The translations under genes and the position numbers were made by a program. A model generated the notes under the pieces. That model made no database searches and was not told where the DNA came from. It saw only the letters and a program-made list of their open reading frames with translations. 64,000 bases of DNA from Moritella viscosa (GTDB lineage: Bacteria > Pseudomonadota > Gammaproteobacteria > Enterobacterales > Moritellaceae). Shown here one piece after another: positions 7,497 to 17,517 of the stretch. The first letter of the stretch is position 1, and every line of letters begins with the position of its first letter. The stretch lies in the NCBI GenBank assembly GCA_000953735.1, contig LN554852.1:4475846-4539845 (forward strand), given 5' to 3'.

Positions 7497-10070
7497 TTAT
7501 TGGCTGACGCTTAGCTCATTATCAACCACACTTATCTTAATCTGTTTACCCGGTATTACTTCGCCCGCCAAAATAGCATTGGCTAATCGATTCTCGATCT
7601 GCTTTTGCAATACGCGTTTTAACGGTCGGGCACCAAATAAGGGATCGAACCCGGCTTCCGCTAGTTTTGCTAATGCACCAGAGGTGATCGACAAACTATA
7701 ACCCAACTGTTTTAGTCTCACTTCTAATGATTTTAACTGGATAGCGGCAATCTTTTCAATGTGGCTACGACCCAGAGGGTGAAATACCACGGTATCATCA
7801 ATACGGTTGATAAACTCAGGGCGGAAACTTTGCCCAAGTAAGTCTAATAAGCGTAATTTTACCGTATCATAATCATGTTTACCGTATTCCTCTTGAATGA
7901 TATCCGAACCTAAATTAGACGTCATAATAATAACCGTATTACGGAAATCAACAGTACGTCCCTGACCATCGGTTAAACGACCATCATCCAACACTTGTAA
8001 TAAAATATTAAAAATATCTGGATGCGCTTTTTCAATTTCATCCAATAAAATCACTGAATAAGGTTTCCGACGTACTGCTTCCGTCAGGTAACCCCCTTCT
8101 TCGTAGCCTACATAACCCGGAGGCGCACCAATTAATCTCGCGACTGAATGTTTTTCCATAAACTCAGACATGTCAATACGGATCATGGCTTGGTCTGAAT
8201 CAAAGATAAAATCAGCTAAGGCTTTGCATACTTCAGTTTTACCAACACCCGTCGGTCCCATAAATAAAAAAGATCCCATCGGACGGTTTGGATCAGCCAA
8301 CCCAGCACGGCTACGGCGTATCGCATTGGATACCACGCTAATCGCTTCAGCCTGACCTATCACCCGCTGATGTAAGTTATCTTCCATCGCCAGCAGTTTT
8401 TCTTTTTCGCCTTCCAACATCCGGTTAACCGGGATTCCCGTCCAACGCGATAAAATATCGGCAATTTCAGCTTCACCGACCTTATGCTTTAACAAGGTCA
8501 TGTCTTGCATTTCAGCTTGGGCGGCTAAATCCAATTGTTTTTCTAACATTGGAATAGTGCCGTATTGCAGTTCTGACATTTTATTTAAATCACTCGCACG
8601 TCTGGCCATATCCAACTCAACACGGGCTTTATCTAACGCTGATTTAATGTGCTTAGTACCAGAAAGCGCAGCTTTTTCAGTCCGCCAGATCTCATCTAAT
8701 TCGTTAAACTTATCCTGCTTCTCATCCAATTCTTCCGCAATCGTCGATAAACGTTTAATACTGGCGGAATCATCTTCTTTTTCCAACGCCTGCTGCTCAA
8801 TTTTAAGTTGGATAATACGGCGTTCTAACTTATCTAAGGATTCTGGTTTTGAATCCATCTGTAAACGAATAGACGATGCAGCTTCATCAATCAGATCAAT
8901 GGCTTTATCAGGCAATTGACGGTCGGAAATATAGCGATGAGATAAGGTCGCAGCCGCTACAATAGCCGGATCAGTAATATCAACGTTATGATGCAGTTCA
9001 TAACGTGATTTTAAACCACGTAGGATAGCAATGGTATCTTCAACGCTTGGCTCTTCAATCAGTACTTTTTGGAAACGACGTTCAAGTGCAGCATCTTTTT
9101 CAATATACTTGCGATATTCATCCAAGGTGGTCGCACCCATACAATGCAATTCTCCACGGGCCAATGCCGGTTTAAGCATATTTCCTGCATCCATCGCACC
9201 CTCACCTTTACCCGCGCCAATCATGGTATGCAGTTCATCAATAAACAGAATAGTTTGGCCTTCGGTTTGCGCCAGCTCTTTGATCACTGATTTTAACCGT
9301 TCTTCAAATTCACCTCGATATTTGGCACCTGCAATCAACGCCCCCATATCCAGTGATAACACACGTTTATTCTTTAACCCTTCCGGTACTTCACCATTCA
9401 CAATTCGCTGTGCTAACCCTTCCGCAATCGCGGTTTTCCCCACCCCTGGTTCACCAATTAATACTGGATTATTTTTAGTACGGCGTTGTAATACTTGGAT
9501 AGCTCGACGGATCTCGTCATCACGGCCAATCACAGGATCTAGCTTACCGACTTCAGCACGTTCGGTCAGATCTAAAGTATATTTAGTTAAGGCTTCGCGC
9601 TGCTCTTCTGCGCCTTGATTATCCACTTTGTCACCACCACGGATCACATCAATCGCTTCTTCGACTTGTTGACGAGTTCCACCAGCTTTACGCAATAAGT
9701 CCCCTAAACGCCCTTTATCTTCAACTCCTGCAAGTACAAACATCTCGGAAGAAATAAATTTATCTTTACGTTTTTGGGCATATTTATCGCACAAGTTTAA
9801 TAGCATATTTAATGCAGACGATAACTGAATATCACCTTGGGTACCTTGCACTTGTGGTAAGCGATCAAGTTCGTCATTCAACTGCCATCGCAGTGAATTG
9901 GCATCAATGCCTGCGGCTGTCAATAATGGGCGAATAGAGCTATGGTCTTGGTTTAATAACGCGGTCATCAAGTGTATAGGTTCGATAAATTGATTATCTT
10001 TACCCAAAGCAAGTGACTGTGCATCAGAAATAGCCATTTGGAATTTAGTGGTAAGTTGATCTAAGCGCAT
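7497..10070 (-). CDS. clpB: ATP-dependent disaggregase ClpB
   Basis: 857 residues, the same length as the E. coli protein. ClpB is a hexameric ring that pulls polypeptides out of aggregates together with DnaK. Domains in order: the N domain (1-145), the first AAA+ with Walker A GEPGVGKT (about 206) and Walker B LFIDELH, the coiled-coil middle domain (about 410-520), and the second AAA+ with GPTGVGKT (about 605) and [11 protein letters not shown], then the C-terminal D2-small domain. All ATPase motifs are intact. I found no convincing sigma-32 promoter in the short leader. A terminator follows. Confidence 0.97.
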   Translation of the reverse strand: MRLDQLTTKFQMAISDAQSLALGKDNQFIEPIHLMTALLNQDHSSIRPLLTAAGIDANSLRWQLNDELDRLPQVQGTQGDIQLSSALNMLLNLCDKYAQKRKDKFISSEMFVLAGVEDKGRLGDLLRKAGGTRQQVEEAIDVIRGGDKVDNQGAEEQREALTKYTLDLTERAEVGKLDPVIGRDDEIRRAIQVLQRRTKNNPVLIGEPGVGKTAIAEGLAQRIVNGEVPEGLKNKRVLSLDMGALIAGAKYRGEFEERLKSVIKELAQTEGQTILFIDELHTMIGAGKGEGAMDAGNMLKPALARGELHCMGATTLDEYRKYIEKDAALERRFQKVLIEEPSVEDTIAILRGLKSRYELHHNVDITDPAIVAAATLSHRYISDRQLPDKAIDLIDEAASSIRLQMDSKPESLDKLERRIIQLKIEQQALEKEDDSASIKRLSTIAEELDEKQDKFNELDEIWRTEKAALSGTKHIKSALDKARVELDMARRASDLNKMSELQYGTIPMLEKQLDLAAQAEMQDMTLLKHKVGEAEIADILSRWTGIPVNRMLEGEKEKLLAMEDNLHQRVIGQAEAISVVSNAIRRSRAGLADPNRPMGSFLFMGPTGVGKTEVCKALADFIFDSDQAMIRIDMSEFMEKHSVARLIGAPPGYVGYEEGGYLTEAVRRKPYSVILLDEIEKAHPDIFNILLQVLDDGRLTDGQGRTVDFRNTVIIMTSNLGSDIIQEEYGKHDYDTVKLRLLDLLGQSFRPEFINRIDDTVVFHPLGRSHIEKIAAIQLKSLEVRLKQLGYSLSITSGALAKLAEAGFDPLFGARPLKRVLQKQIENRLANAILAGEVIPGKQIKISVVDNELSVSQ

Positions 10071-10168
10071 AACGATGTCCTATCGGTCGTGGCTATAATT
10101 ATAGTCGTTTAATTGGCTGGGAATATTTAGCAAGGCACTAAAACCCATAGTTATTATCTGGGGGTTAT

Positions 10169-10924
10169 TTATTGAGATTCAAGGTAAATCAAACTTGCCT
10201 GGCGACCCGTTTGGCTATCTCGTCGATAAGAATAGAATAAATCAGTTTCACGGTAAGTACAGTGGTCACCACCATAAATATCAGCCGCATTAATCGTTAA
10301 CGCTTGTAGACGTTGGCGAGCTAATAAATATAAATCTGCTAACCATTTATCACCATCGGCAATAAACGCACAGCTTGCTTGTGGATCATGTGTAATAAAG
10401 GCATCACGTACTTCACTGCCTACTTGAAAATGAGCTTGGCTAATTGCTGGACCTAACCACACTAATAGTTCATTGGGTGTAGCAGTAAGCTTCACTATGG
10501 TATTTTCAATAATACCATCGAGTAAACCACGCCAACCAGCATGAATAGCAGCAACTTGCGTACCTGCTTTATCGCAAATTAATAGCGGTAAGCAGTCGGC
10601 AGTCATCACTAAACAAACTTGCCCCGTCATCTGTGTTACAGACGCATCTGCAGCAGGAAGTTGCTTCGCATTGTGAGATTGCCCCACTAAACTAACAACA
10701 TCGATACTGTGAGTTTGATTCAACCAATATGGCTGTTGCGGTAAATGAGCAGCGGTCATTAACAACTGCCTATTTTTCCACACCAACTGACTGTCATCTT
10801 GCACATGCAGACCTAAATTTAGTCCTGCATAAGGCATATGACTAACGCCCCCCTCACGAGTGCTGCTTAGCGCCTTGATATTACTCGGCGCTGGCCAGTT
10901 TGGTTGAATAAAACGAGGCATCAT
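10169..10924 (-). CDS. pgeF: Laccase-domain protein PgeF/YfiH (peptidoglycan editing factor)
   Basis: About 251 residues of the multicopper-polyphenol-oxidoreductase-like family. Its members act on purine nucleosides or keep L-Ser out of peptidoglycan precursors. Metal-site motifs are QTHSIDVV, VMTADCLPLLICD, AAIHAGWRGL and CTYRETDLFYSYRRD. It follows rluD on the same strand with a few bases between, the common gammaproteobacterial rluD-yfiH arrangement. In-frame ATGs at 10924 and 10921 are both possible starts; an upstream TTG at 10927 is less likely. Confidence 0.92.
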   Translation of the reverse strand: MMPRFIQPNWPAPSNIKALSSTREGGVSHMPYAGLNLGLHVQDDSQLVWKNRQLLMTAAHLPQQPYWLNQTHSIDVVSLVGQSHNAKQLPAADASVTQMTGQVCLVMTADCLPLLICDKAGTQVAAIHAGWRGLLDGIIENTIVKLTATPNELLVWLGPAISQAHFQVGSEVRDAFITHDPQASCAFIADGDKWLADLYLLARQRLQALTINAADIYGGDHCTYRETDLFYSYRRDSQTGRQASLIYLESQ

Positions 10925-10930
10925 CAATGA

Positions 10931-11911
10931 TTAACTAATGAAATCATCAATCATGTTTAACGCAGTATCTTCACGTAAAATATGAATTAATGTATTCATA
11001 TCTGACGGACGCTCTGCGCGCCACATCATCATTTCACCTGTTACTGGATGCTCTAATTTCAACATACGTGCGTGTAGTGCCTGACGGCCAAAACCACGTA
11101 AAGCCATAATTAGCGTATCTGTTGCATTACCAGGTGGCTTCGGACGACCTGCGTATACCGGATCACCAACAATTGAATGCGTAATGTGAGTCATGTGTAC
11201 ACGAATTTGGTGTGTACGACCCGATTCGAGACGCAGTCTTAGTAACGTATGAGCACGATATTTCTCAGCCACACGGTAATGGGTTTTAGCCGCTTTACCT
11301 AATGGGCGAACAGCCATGTGTGTACGTTTAGTTGGATGACGACCGATAGGCTCATCAACAAAACCACCCGCTGTCATAGTACCGCTTACAATCGCTTCAT
11401 ATTCACGTGTAATACGGCGCGCTTGCAATGCTGTTACTAAATGCGTTTGTGCTGGAATTGTTTTCGCAATTACCATCAAGCCAGTTGTGTCTTTATCTAG
11501 ACGGTGAACAATACCTGCACGTGGTACGTCAATAATGTCAGGATAATGGAATAATAATGCGTTAAGCACTGTACCATCTGGGTTGCCTGCGCCCGGGTGA
11601 ACAACTAAGCCCGCTGGTTTGTTGATAACAAGAATATCATCATCTTCATAAACGATATTAAGTTTGATATCTTGTGGCTCGTAACGAACTTCTTCGTCAA
11701 CTTCCGCGTTCAAAATAATCGCGTCACCAAATTGCATTTTTTCGCGTGCTTTAACGACAATTTTGCCATTAATGCTAACAAATCCTGCAAGAATCCATTC
11801 TTTCAGACGTGAACGAGAATAATCTTGGAACATCTCGGCTAAAACTTGGTCTAAACGTTGACCGACTTGGTGTTCTGCAACAGCGGCAGAAAGTTCTATA
11901 TGTTGGCTCAT
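10931..11911 (-). CDS. rluD: 23S rRNA pseudouridine synthase RluD
   Basis: 326 residues. It has an N-terminal S4 RNA-binding domain (QRLDQVLAEMFQDYSRSRLKEWI) and an RluA-type catalytic domain with the active-site Asp in GIVHRLDKDTTGLMVIAKT. The C-terminal motif GRTHQIRVHMTH is present. RluD makes the three pseudouridines in helix 69 of 23S rRNA and helps ribosome assembly. It is divergent from bamD, the usual placement in this bacterial group. Confidence 0.96.
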   Translation of the reverse strand: MSQHIELSAAVAEHQVGQRLDQVLAEMFQDYSRSRLKEWILAGFVSINGKIVVKAREKMQFGDAIILNAEVDEEVRYEPQDIKLNIVYEDDDILVINKPAGLVVHPGAGNPDGTVLNALLFHYPDIIDVPRAGIVHRLDKDTTGLMVIAKTIPAQTHLVTALQARRITREYEAIVSGTMTAGGFVDEPIGRHPTKRTHMAVRPLGKAAKTHYRVAEKYRAHTLLRLRLESGRTHQIRVHMTHITHSIVGDPVYAGRPKPPGNATDTLIMALRGFGRQALHARMLKLEHPVTGEMMMWRAERPSDMNTLIHILREDTALNMIDDFIS

Positions 11912-12048
11912 AGGTAGCTGGGACCCTCTTCGGTCCTAATTTTCAGTATAATTACAGGATTCAGGCTATTTTAGCCTTTTATTTTGCTGTAGCATATTAG
12001 CTACGTAATTATTTTTAGCATTAAGCAATTTGGAACTTATCCAACCTA

Positions 12049-12786
12049 ATGAAAAAATCAATAAAATTAGCAATAAGTCTATCGCTCGCACTGGTTGTCG
12101 CAACAGGTTGTTCTTCAAAATCAGAACCAACTGTACCGGATAAACCAGCCATTGAGCTGTACAGCATCGCCCAACAATCGTTACAAGCAGGTAACTTTGT
12201 TTCCGCTATTGAAACGCTTGAAGCGCTTGATACGCGTTATCCATTTGGCCCTCACACAGTACAAGTGCAGTTAGACTTGATCTATGCTTACTACAAGAAT
12301 AGTGACACTGCACAGGCATTGGCCAATATAGATCGCTTTATTCGCTTAAATCCAAGCCATAAAGACATAGACTATGTCTACTATATGCGTGGACTTACCA
12401 ATATGGGCGCGGATTATAACCTATTTCATGACCTATTTAATATAGATCGTTCAGATCGAGACCCAAGTTATGCAAATGCAGCCTTCAATGACTTCACGCG
12501 CCTGATCAAACGCTACCCAGAAAGTGAGTATGTGGCTGATGCGCAAAAGCGTGCGATTGCAATTAAAAGTCGTCTTGCACGTTATGAATTATCTGCAGCA
12601 GAATATTACATGAAGCGTAAAGCCTACATCGCGGCGATCCAGCGTGCACAGTATATTATCGACAACTTTGCAGATACAGAGTCACGAACTGGCGCCTTAA
12701 AAGTTATGATTAAAGCGTACGATATTTTAGAACAGCCAACGCTGAAAGCGAATGCCGAAAAAATATTAGCGGTTAACGCGGATTAA
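12049..12786 (+). CDS. bamD: Outer-membrane assembly lipoprotein BamD
   Basis: 245 residues. The signal peptide ends in the lipobox VATGC (Cys about residue 21). Five TPR-like helical pairs follow, including DKPAIELYSIAQQSLQAGNF and YPFGPHTVQVQLDLIYAYYK. BamD is the essential lipoprotein that works with BamA to insert beta-barrel proteins. Divergent from rluD, with a shared intergenic region of about 137 bases that must hold both promoters. A strong terminator follows. Confidence 0.96.
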   Translation: MKKSIKLAISLSLALVVATGCSSKSEPTVPDKPAIELYSIAQQSLQAGNFVSAIETLEALDTRYPFGPHTVQVQLDLIYAYYKNSDTAQALANIDRFIRLNPSHKDIDYVYYMRGLTNMGADYNLFHDLFNIDRSDRDPSYANAAFNDFTRLIKRYPESEYVADAQKRAIAIKSRLARYELSAAEYYMKRKAYIAAIQRAQYIIDNFADTESRTGALKVMIKAYDILEQPTLKANAEKILAVNAD

Positions 12787-12832
12787 TGATCAAGGCACCT
12801 CACTAACGATTATTAAGACTAAAAATAAAATA

Positions 12833-12872
12833 TAAAAAAACGGCGTCTATGCAAATAGACGCCGTTTTGTTT
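12833..12872. terminator. Bidirectional terminator between bamD and hemE
   Basis: Stem CGGCGTCTAT / ATAGACGCCG around a 4-base loop, with seven A on the left and TTTTGTTTT on the right, serving the convergent bamD and hemE transcripts. Confidence 0.9.
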
Positions 12873-12924
12873 TCGATTACCGTATAACTGTAGCCAAGTG
12901 AAAGCTACTGTACCTGATTATAGC

Positions 12925-13989
12925 TTACTTGTGGTATGGCTTACTCAATTCACCAACCGCTTCGATGAATACACCTGCTTTTTCAGGTTCAACATCTAAA
13001 TGGATACCATGACCTAAGTTCATCACGTGACCATTGCCTTTACCAAAACCAGATAAGATCGTGCTTACTTCTTCACGAATACGTTCTGGTGATGCATAAA
13101 GCATTGAAGGATCCATATTACCTTGCAGTGCAACTTTATCGCCGACACGGGCTTTAGCTTCTGCAATATCAATTGTCCAATCCAGACCAATCGCATCACA
13201 ACCTGTTGCAGCGATCTGCTCGATCCATTGACCACCGTTCTTAGTGAACAGTGTCACTGGCACTTTACGGCCATCGTTGAAACGCGTTAAGCCATCAACG
13301 ATTTTGTGCATGTACTGCAGTGAGAAATCTTTGTAATCTCGTGGCGATAATACACCGCCCCAAGTATCAAATACCATCACAGACTGTGCGCCTGCCGCGA
13401 TTTGCGCGTTAAGGTAAGTGATAACAGAATCCGCTAACTTATCTAATAATAAGTGTAGCGTCTGTGGCTCAGCGAATGCCATTTTCTTAATTTTAGTGAA
13501 AGTTTTAGTACCGCTACCTTCAACCATATAAGTTGCTAACGTCCACGGACTACCAGAAAAACCAATTAGCGGTACTGAACCATCTAGGTTTTTACGAATA
13601 GTACGAACTGCGTTCATTACATATTGTAATTCGCCTTCTGGATCTGGAATACCAATCTTGTCTACGTCTGCTTTACATGTAATCGGACGCTCAAACTTAG
13701 GACCTTCACCTTCTGAGAAATACAGACCTAAACCCATCGCATCAGGGATAGTTAAGATATCTGAAAATAGAATAGCCGCATCAAGTGGAAAACGGCGTAA
13801 TGGTTGTAACGTTACTTCACAAGCAAGCTCTGCATTCTTACACAACGACATAAAGTCACCCGCTTCAGCACGCGTTGCTTTGTATTCTGGTAAATAACGG
13901 CCTGCTTGACGCATCATCCATACTGGTGTTTGGTCTACCGATTCTTTGGCTAACGCACGTAAATAACGATCATTCTTTAACTCGCTCAT
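12925..13989 (-). CDS. hemE: Uroporphyrinogen decarboxylase HemE
   Basis: 354 residues, full length. It removes the four acetate carboxyls of uroporphyrinogen III to give coproporphyrinogen III in heme synthesis. Signatures are the N-terminal [15 protein letters not shown] with substrate-binding Arg, the catalytic Asp in [22 protein letters not shown], and the C-terminal NLGHGI. No lesion is seen. It stands alone, in the common neighbourhood beside rsd. Confidence 0.97.
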   Translation of the reverse strand: MSELKNDRYLRALAKESVDQTPVWMMRQAGRYLPEYKATRAEAGDFMSLCKNAELACEVTLQPLRRFPLDAAILFSDILTIPDAMGLGLYFSEGEGPKFERPITCKADVDKIGIPDPEGELQYVMNAVRTIRKNLDGSVPLIGFSGSPWTLATYMVEGSGTKTFTKIKKMAFAEPQTLHLLLDKLADSVITYLNAQIAAGAQSVMVFDTWGGVLSPRDYKDFSLQYMHKIVDGLTRFNDGRKVPVTLFTKNGGQWIEQIAATGCDAIGLDWTIDIAEAKARVGDKVALQGNMDPSMLYASPERIREEVSTILSGFGKGNGHVMNLGHGIHLDVEPEKAGVFIEAVGELSKPYHK

Positions 13990-14494
13990 ATCCTTTCCTG
14001 AATTGCGGCTCTAATATGGCGTGATTGTAACATTATTCAACAATTGACAAAATATCTGACGCCATTTTCACCGTTAATTTAACAACAAGTTGATCATAAC
14101 AGGGGATTAACGCCAAAATATAAAAGATTTAGCCAAGATTACTGACTTAGCGGAGAAAAAAACAACAGCTTTAAATTACCCATAACAACTCACTCAATCT
14201 ATGTTTCAATTAGCGCAATTAATTTACGCAATTAGTACTAATAGAATCAGAGACCTTAATCACAATTCATTGACAAGCTCTCTCTACAAACCCAAAAATC
14301 ATTCATAACAAACACTTATGTGCTATGATTAGACATACAACAGTTTCAAATCAGTAATCGTCCATTAGTAGATAAATCTATTACTGTGATGCTAATTAAT
14401 CAGGTTTGACCAGATAAAATAGTGTTGACGTTTTACGGTAAAAAATTTAGTAATAGGATACCTTATTTTTTTAAGGGTACATGGAGTAAGTCAT
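13990..14494. other. 505-base intergenic region between hemE and rsd
   Basis: AT-rich, no supported gene. For rsd, an extended -10 candidate (TGCTATGAT, 14321-14329) is visible and the ribosome-binding site GGAG lies 8 bases before the ATG. A TTGACA at 14270-14275 is too far from that -10 to pair with it. Nothing else is recognisable. Confidence 0.4.
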
Positions 14495-14983
14495 ATGTTA
14501 ACCAAATTAGAACAAGCGCAACAAGCTTGGGGCGGCACGCACAACGCCATCGATCATTGGCTAGAAGAGCGACAAACACTGATTGTCGATTATTGCAAAC
14601 TCGAAGGCTTACCCCCATTTGAAAAAACTGCCGCATTACCCAGCAAAGATGAACTACAAGCCTTCTGCCAAATCTTAATTGATTATTTATCTACGGGTCA
14701 CTTTGAAGTTTATGACCAGATCGTATCTCAATGTGCAGAATACAGCGCAAAAAGTCTTACCCTCGCACAACAAATCCAACCTAAGATTATATTAACTACA
14801 GAAGCACTGGTTGAATTCAATGATAAATACGCTGAAGCAAATCAAGATGACGATACACTTCTGTTGTCTTTAGATAACGATATGTCAAAAGTCGGTGAGC
14901 TATTAGAACAACGCTTTGAATTAGAAGATAAGTTGTTATATACCCTATCAACTTATCATCGCGAAGTGGTCGACGCAGAATAA
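14495..14983 (+). CDS. rsd: Regulator of RNA polymerase sigma-70, Rsd/AlgQ family
   Basis: 162 residues, an all-helical protein. Members bind sigma-70 and lower its availability in stationary phase. Recognised from the N-terminal LEQAQQAWGGTHNAIDHWLEERQ, then LIVDYCKLEGLPPF and the central FCQILIDYLSTGHFEVYDQI. The start is supported by GGAG at good spacing; no signal peptide. Next to hemE as in many gammaproteobacteria. It is probably single-gene, ending at a strong terminator. Confidence 0.93.
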   Translation: MLTKLEQAQQAWGGTHNAIDHWLEERQTLIVDYCKLEGLPPFEKTAALPSKDELQAFCQILIDYLSTGHFEVYDQIVSQCAEYSAKSLTLAQQIQPKIILTTEALVEFNDKYAEANQDDDTLLLSLDNDMSKVGELLEQRFELEDKLLYTLSTYHREVVDAE

Positions 14984-15012
14984 GCACTGTACATTTGATT
15001 TAACTCCAGCCA

Positions 15013-15057
15013 ATAAAAAACCCATTCACATCGTCAAATATGAATGGGTTTTTATTT
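15013..15057. terminator. Bidirectional terminator between rsd and fkpA
   Basis: AAAAACCCATTCA / TGAATGGGTTTTT inverted repeat around a 12-base loop, between convergent genes. Confidence 0.88.
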
Positions 15058-15103
15058 AACAACAGCCACCTAAAAGTAAGCAATTGTATTATTAATATTC
15101 GTT

Positions 15104-15859
15104 TTATTTCTTATCTTGACCAGCAATTTCTAATAACTCAACTTCAAATACTAATGTTGAATTTGGTGGAATGTCTGCACCCGCACCTTGTGCGCCATAG
15201 CCTAATTCAGATGGGATGTATAATTTATACTTACTACCCACGTTCATTAGCGCCACGCCTTCAGTCCAACCAGGGATAACACGATTAAGTGCAAATGTTG
15301 CTGGTTCGCCACGTTCAACAGAGCTATCAAAAACGTTACCATTTAATAATGAGCCAGTGTAATGCACTGTTACCGTATCATCTGGTGTTGCTTGCTTGCC
15401 TGTACCCGATGTTAGTACTTCATATTGAAGACCAGATTCAGTCGTGGTAATACCTTCTTTCTTGCCATTTTCAGCAAAGAAATTTTCTGCATCAGCTTCT
15501 GCTTTTTCGCTTTCTATACGTGCAGCTTCAGTTGATAGCGTATTCATTTTCTCGTCATACGCTTTTAATACAGTTTGTAATTCTTCATCAGATAACTGCG
15601 TAGATTCGTTTAACGCATCAGTAATGCCTTTAACGATAATCTCCTTATCTAATGGTGCACCTAGCTCTTCTTGACGCTTAAGGGGTGCGACCAAGTTGCG
15701 CGCAACGATTGAACCGATTGCATAAGCCGCTTGTTGATCTTCAGTGTATGCTTTAATGTCTGTTACTTTTTCTGCTGGAGCTTCTTGTGCTTCTTGACCA
15801 CATGCCGCTAACAGAGATACTGCTGAAGCGAGTACCGTTACTTTAAAAAATTTTTTCAT
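15104..15859 (-). CDS. fkpA: FKBP-type peptidyl-prolyl isomerase, FkpA-like lipoprotein
   Basis: 251 residues. The signal peptide ends in LLAAC (Cys about 20), so it is a lipoprotein rather than a soluble FkpA. An N-terminal helical dimerisation domain (AYAIGSIVARNL to about 140) precedes the FKBP domain with VTVHYTGSLLNGNVFDSS, NRVIPGWTEGVALM and IPPNSTLVFEVELLEI. It acts as a periplasmic foldase and chaperone. Divergent from slyX. Confidence 0.93.
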   Translation of the reverse strand: MKKFFKVTVLASAVSLLAACGQEAQEAPAEKVTDIKAYTEDQQAAYAIGSIVARNLVAPLKRQEELGAPLDKEIIVKGITDALNESTQLSDEELQTVLKAYDEKMNTLSTEAARIESEKAEADAENFFAENGKKEGITTTESGLQYEVLTSGTGKQATPDDTVTVHYTGSLLNGNVFDSSVERGEPATFALNRVIPGWTEGVALMNVGSKYKLYIPSELGYGAQGAGADIPPNSTLVFEVELLEIAGQDKK

Positions 15860-16112
15860 CGAAATACCTAATTAAAATAATGCAGTGTAATTCCACAACT
15901 ACGTTCTAAGTTACTTATACCTAATAACTACTTAGTATTATCATAACTATTTGATGCTTTCATACAAGATATTAGCAACTATAAATGTAAAAAATGATAA
16001 ATCATCCAACTTTACTTAATTTTACATCCTATCTAGCCTAGTATTTCAGCTCAAATAAATCGACATTACATGTTAAACTTAGTTCATAAAATTATAGCCA
16101 TAGTGGAAAAAC

Positions 16113-16334
16113 ATGGAAATTCAGCAATTAGAAGAGCGTGTTTGTGACTTAGAGATGAAACTAAGTTTTCAAGACGACACTATCGAACAATTAAATAATG
16201 CCATTATTGATCAGCAAAAAATACTTGAAGATCAAAAAGTACAGCTGACTTTTTTAATTAGTCGTATAAAAACAATGCAAGTGGGCAGTGGACTAGCAAG
16301 CGAAGCAGATGAGACACCGCCACCGCATTATTAA
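16113..16334 (+). CDS. slyX: SlyX family protein
   Basis: 73 residues, almost wholly coiled coil (QQLEERVCDLEMKLSFQDDT and onward), ending in the family-typical PPPHY. Function is not established. It sits between fkpA and slyD as in other gammaproteobacteria. A hairpin terminator follows. Confidence 0.92.
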   Translation: MEIQQLEERVCDLEMKLSFQDDTIEQLNNAIIDQQKILEDQKVQLTFLISRIKTMQVGSGLASEADETPPPHY

Positions 16335-16389
16335 TACGTGAATGACTGTGGTTGCCGAGAACAAAATAGCAGGTTATTTACTGTAAACA

Positions 16390-16424
16390 ATAAAATGCCA
16401 GTCTCAGTGACTGGCATTTTGCTT
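16390..16424. terminator. Bidirectional terminator between slyX and slyD
   Basis: AAAATGCCAGT / ACTGGCATTTT inverted repeat, perfect over 11 bases, between convergent genes. Confidence 0.9.
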
Positions 16425-16489
16425 TTAATTAAACCGAAATTTAATTGTTATTGTGGGTCATCGACAATCAATAACGACACCCAAGACGA

Positions 16490-17062
16490 CTAGTGACCGC
16501 CGCAGCAACCGTCTTTTTTCTCTTCTTTAGGTTCTTCAGAACCACAACAGCCGCCTTCATGATCATGATCGTGTCCGTGGTCATGACCACAACCACCAGC
16601 ACCATGAATATGACCGTGTTCTAGTTCTTCTTCCGTAGCTTCACGAATACCGATAATTTCACCGTTAAATTGCAGTGTACGACCCGCAAATGGGTGGTTC
16701 GCATCAACAACAATAACGTCGTCTTCAACAGCCGTTACAATAACTGTACGGTGACCAGCATCAGTGTCAGCACTGAATGCCATACCTGGTTCAACGCCTT
16801 CAACACCATCAAATAACTCAGCAGGTACTTCTTGAACGAGTTCAGGATCGTAAATACCGTAGCCTTGTTCAGGTTGGATCGTTACGTCAAATTCGTTACC
16901 AACTGCTAGGCCTTCTAATTCAGCTTCAAGACCAGGAACAAGGTACCCAGAGCCCATTAAGAATTCCAGTGGTGATGAATCACGCGTATCATCGATAAGT
17001 TCGCCTTTATCGTCTGTTACTGCGAAGTGTAGTACTACTACTGAGTTTGCTTCAATAAACAT
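16490..17062 (-). CDS. slyD: FKBP-type peptidyl-prolyl isomerase SlyD
   Basis: 190 residues. An FKBP core is split by the insert-in-flap chaperone domain (GYGIYDPELVQEVPAELFD). A His/Cys-rich metal-binding tail follows (HGHIHGAGGCGHDHGHDHDH, then CCG clusters). SlyD assists folding and nickel delivery to hydrogenase; the tail ligands are abundant here. The start at 17062 (MFIEANSVV) is preferred because GAAGAGA lies at a proper distance; an ATG 15 bases upstream has poor spacing. No hydrogenase genes are in the window. Confidence 0.95.
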   Translation of the reverse strand: MFIEANSVVVLHFAVTDDKGELIDDTRDSSPLEFLMGSGYLVPGLEAELEGLAVGNEFDVTIQPEQGYGIYDPELVQEVPAELFDGVEGVEPGMAFSADTDAGHRTVIVTAVEDDVIVVDANHPFAGRTLQFNGEIIGIREATEEELEHGHIHGAGGCGHDHGHDHDHEGGCCGSEEPKEEKKDGCCGGH

Positions 17063-17124
17063 ATCTATTCTCTTCATTCCTGATTAACTATATATGGTTG
17101 TCTTTAAACAAGGCTATTGCCTAA

Positions 17125-17328
17125 CTATTGTTTAAACACACCTATCATTTGTTCAAAATCGCGGGTGGCGGTACTCACCTCTCCATCGGCTTGTGCTTGG
17201 GTATAGCCACAACTAACACATTCAATTGTTTCTACTCCATTCACTTGAAATAGCTGGATCACATCTATTTCATTGCACGTCGGGCATTTAGCACCGGCGA
17301 CAAAGCGTTTTTTCTTCCGTTCAACCAC
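17125..17328 (-). CDS. yheV: Zinc-ribbon protein YheV
   Basis: 67 residues with two Cys pairs (AKCPTC and IECVSC) forming a zinc ribbon, between a basic N terminus (ERKKKRF) and a C-terminal MIGVF. It matches the YheV family next to slyD, whose role is unknown. Same strand as slyD, 62 bases upstream of it, so probably co-transcribed. Confidence 0.9.
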   Translation of the reverse strand: MVERKKKRFVAGAKCPTCNEIDVIQLFQVNGVETIECVSCGYTQAQADGEVSTATRDFEQMIGVFKQ

Positions 17329-17517
17329 TGCAACCTCCCAGTCATTTACGACGTAAGTTAACTTAAATCATCAGCGTATCATTGCTGATCTTTAGTCTAT
17401 TACCATCGTTTAGCTATAAGTGTACTTTATTCTTAGTACAAATTTCAAAGTTTAACATTTTAAACTGCGCGTAAATCCGTTAAAATCGCCGCAATTATAG
17501 TTACTAATAGCCCTCAT

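Noticed and set aside
8500-9618. Long open frames opposite clpB
   Set aside because: Antisense shadows of a highly conserved gene, with Ser/Cys-rich composition typical of reverse-frame reading.
10071-10168. Sigma-32 promoter for clpB
   Set aside because: CTTG and CCCA fragments occur but not at consensus spacing, so no call was made.
14422-14622. Open frame overlapping the start of rsd
   Set aside because: Most of it lies in the rsd coding sequence in another frame; no ribosome-binding site and no recognisable protein.
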